DNA of 7,653 nucleotides, taken from Thiotrichales bacterium. GTDB taxonomy: Bacteria; Pseudomonadota; Gammaproteobacteria; JAAZVR01. Within the stretch, counting starts at the first letter, position 1; the number at the start of each line of letters is the position of its first letter. Positions 7,413-7,653 of the stretch are shown here, piece after piece. The notes under the pieces were generated by a model that had not been told where the DNA came from, ran no database searches, and worked only from the letters and a program-made list of their open reading frames with translations. Where the stretch lies: contig JAAZVR010000046.1 in the NCBI GenBank assembly GCA_018623305.1, positions 1 to 7,653 of the forward strand, written 5' to 3'. The translations under genes were made by a program, and so were the position numbers.

Positions 7413-7653
7413 GTGAGTTGAATATGTCTTTAGGGCAGCGATTGGCCTCTTGTTTTGCTGGAAATGATACCGAGTTTGGTAAGGTGATTGAATCATTAAT
7501 GGTTGCACTGGAGCGCGGTGACAGTTGTTTGCTGTTGTCTTCTGCGCAGCTAAAAGCGGTTCAATCGCAGTCGTGCGTGGCTAACGATGGCACTCAGCCG
7601 TTTGTGTTGGAGGGCGAGCGTTTTTATCTGCAACGGTATTGGTTGCATGAGGT
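7409..7653 (+). CDS. recD: RecBCD enzyme subunit RecD (exonuclease V alpha chain), 5' part only
   Basis: RecD is the SF1B 5'-3' helicase of RecBCD and is needed for nuclease activity and its control by Chi. Only the first 81 complete codons are in the window. The visible part is the small N-terminal domain that contacts RecC. It begins MSELNMSLGQRLAS and ends with PFVLEGERFYLQRYWLHE (64-81), the typical RecD signature in which a short beta hairpin is followed by the R-Y/M-W motif. The Walker A and later helicase motifs lie beyond the right edge, so completeness and catalytic integrity cannot be judged. Identification rests on this signature plus its position immediately after recB, with a 4-base overlap and a good Shine-Dalgarno. 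Confidence 0.92.
   Translation, partial: MSELNMSLGQRLASCFAGNDTEFGKVIESLMVALERGDSCLLLSSAQLKAVQSQSCVANDGTQPFVLEGERFYLQRYWLHE

Noticed and set aside
832..7653. A novel defence or mobile system in the window
   Set aside because: Apart from the cobT edge, all coding content is the standard recCBD operon. No transposase, integrase, toxin, CRISPR repeat, tRNA or attachment-site duplication was seen.

Overview
The window is chromosomal DNA from a gram-negative bacterium, most likely a gammaproteobacterium. It holds a compact recC-recB-recD operon whose RecC and RecB can be aligned along most of their length to the Escherichia coli proteins from memory. Base composition is moderate, near half G+C, and similar across the genes, with no sign of recent transfer. 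A sulfur-oxidising Thiomicrospira/Hydrogenovibrio-type lineage would fit, but that is a guess and the sequence does not prove it.

Layout. Positions 1-570 (minus strand) hold the N-terminal 190 codons of a CobT-family protein (nicotinate-nucleotide:dimethylbenzimidazole phosphoribosyltransferase), which runs off the left edge. It is shorter than usual between its motifs. Positions 571-831 are an AT-rich divergent intergenic region. It contains two TATAAT boxes facing recC, three GTCGAT/ATCGAC boxes about two helical turns apart, and a 7-bp inverted repeat near the cobT start. Positions 832-3984 are recC, 3981-7412 are recB, and recD starts at 7409 and leaves the window at its right edge after 81 codons.

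How the genes work together. RecB (3'-5' helicase and nuclease), RecC (inactive helicase and nuclease folds, Chi-scanning channel) and RecD (5'-3' helicase) form exonuclease V. This enzyme processes double-strand breaks and degrades linear foreign DNA. The genes are joined by two ATGA stop/start overlaps, each with a Shine-Dalgarno sequence inside the preceding gene, so translation is probably coupled. recC itself has no recognisable Shine-Dalgarno.

No previously undescribed multi-gene system is visible. The points most worth following are the substitutions at RecC positions that contact Chi in E. coli, the phased box array upstream of recC, and the shortened CobT-like protein.
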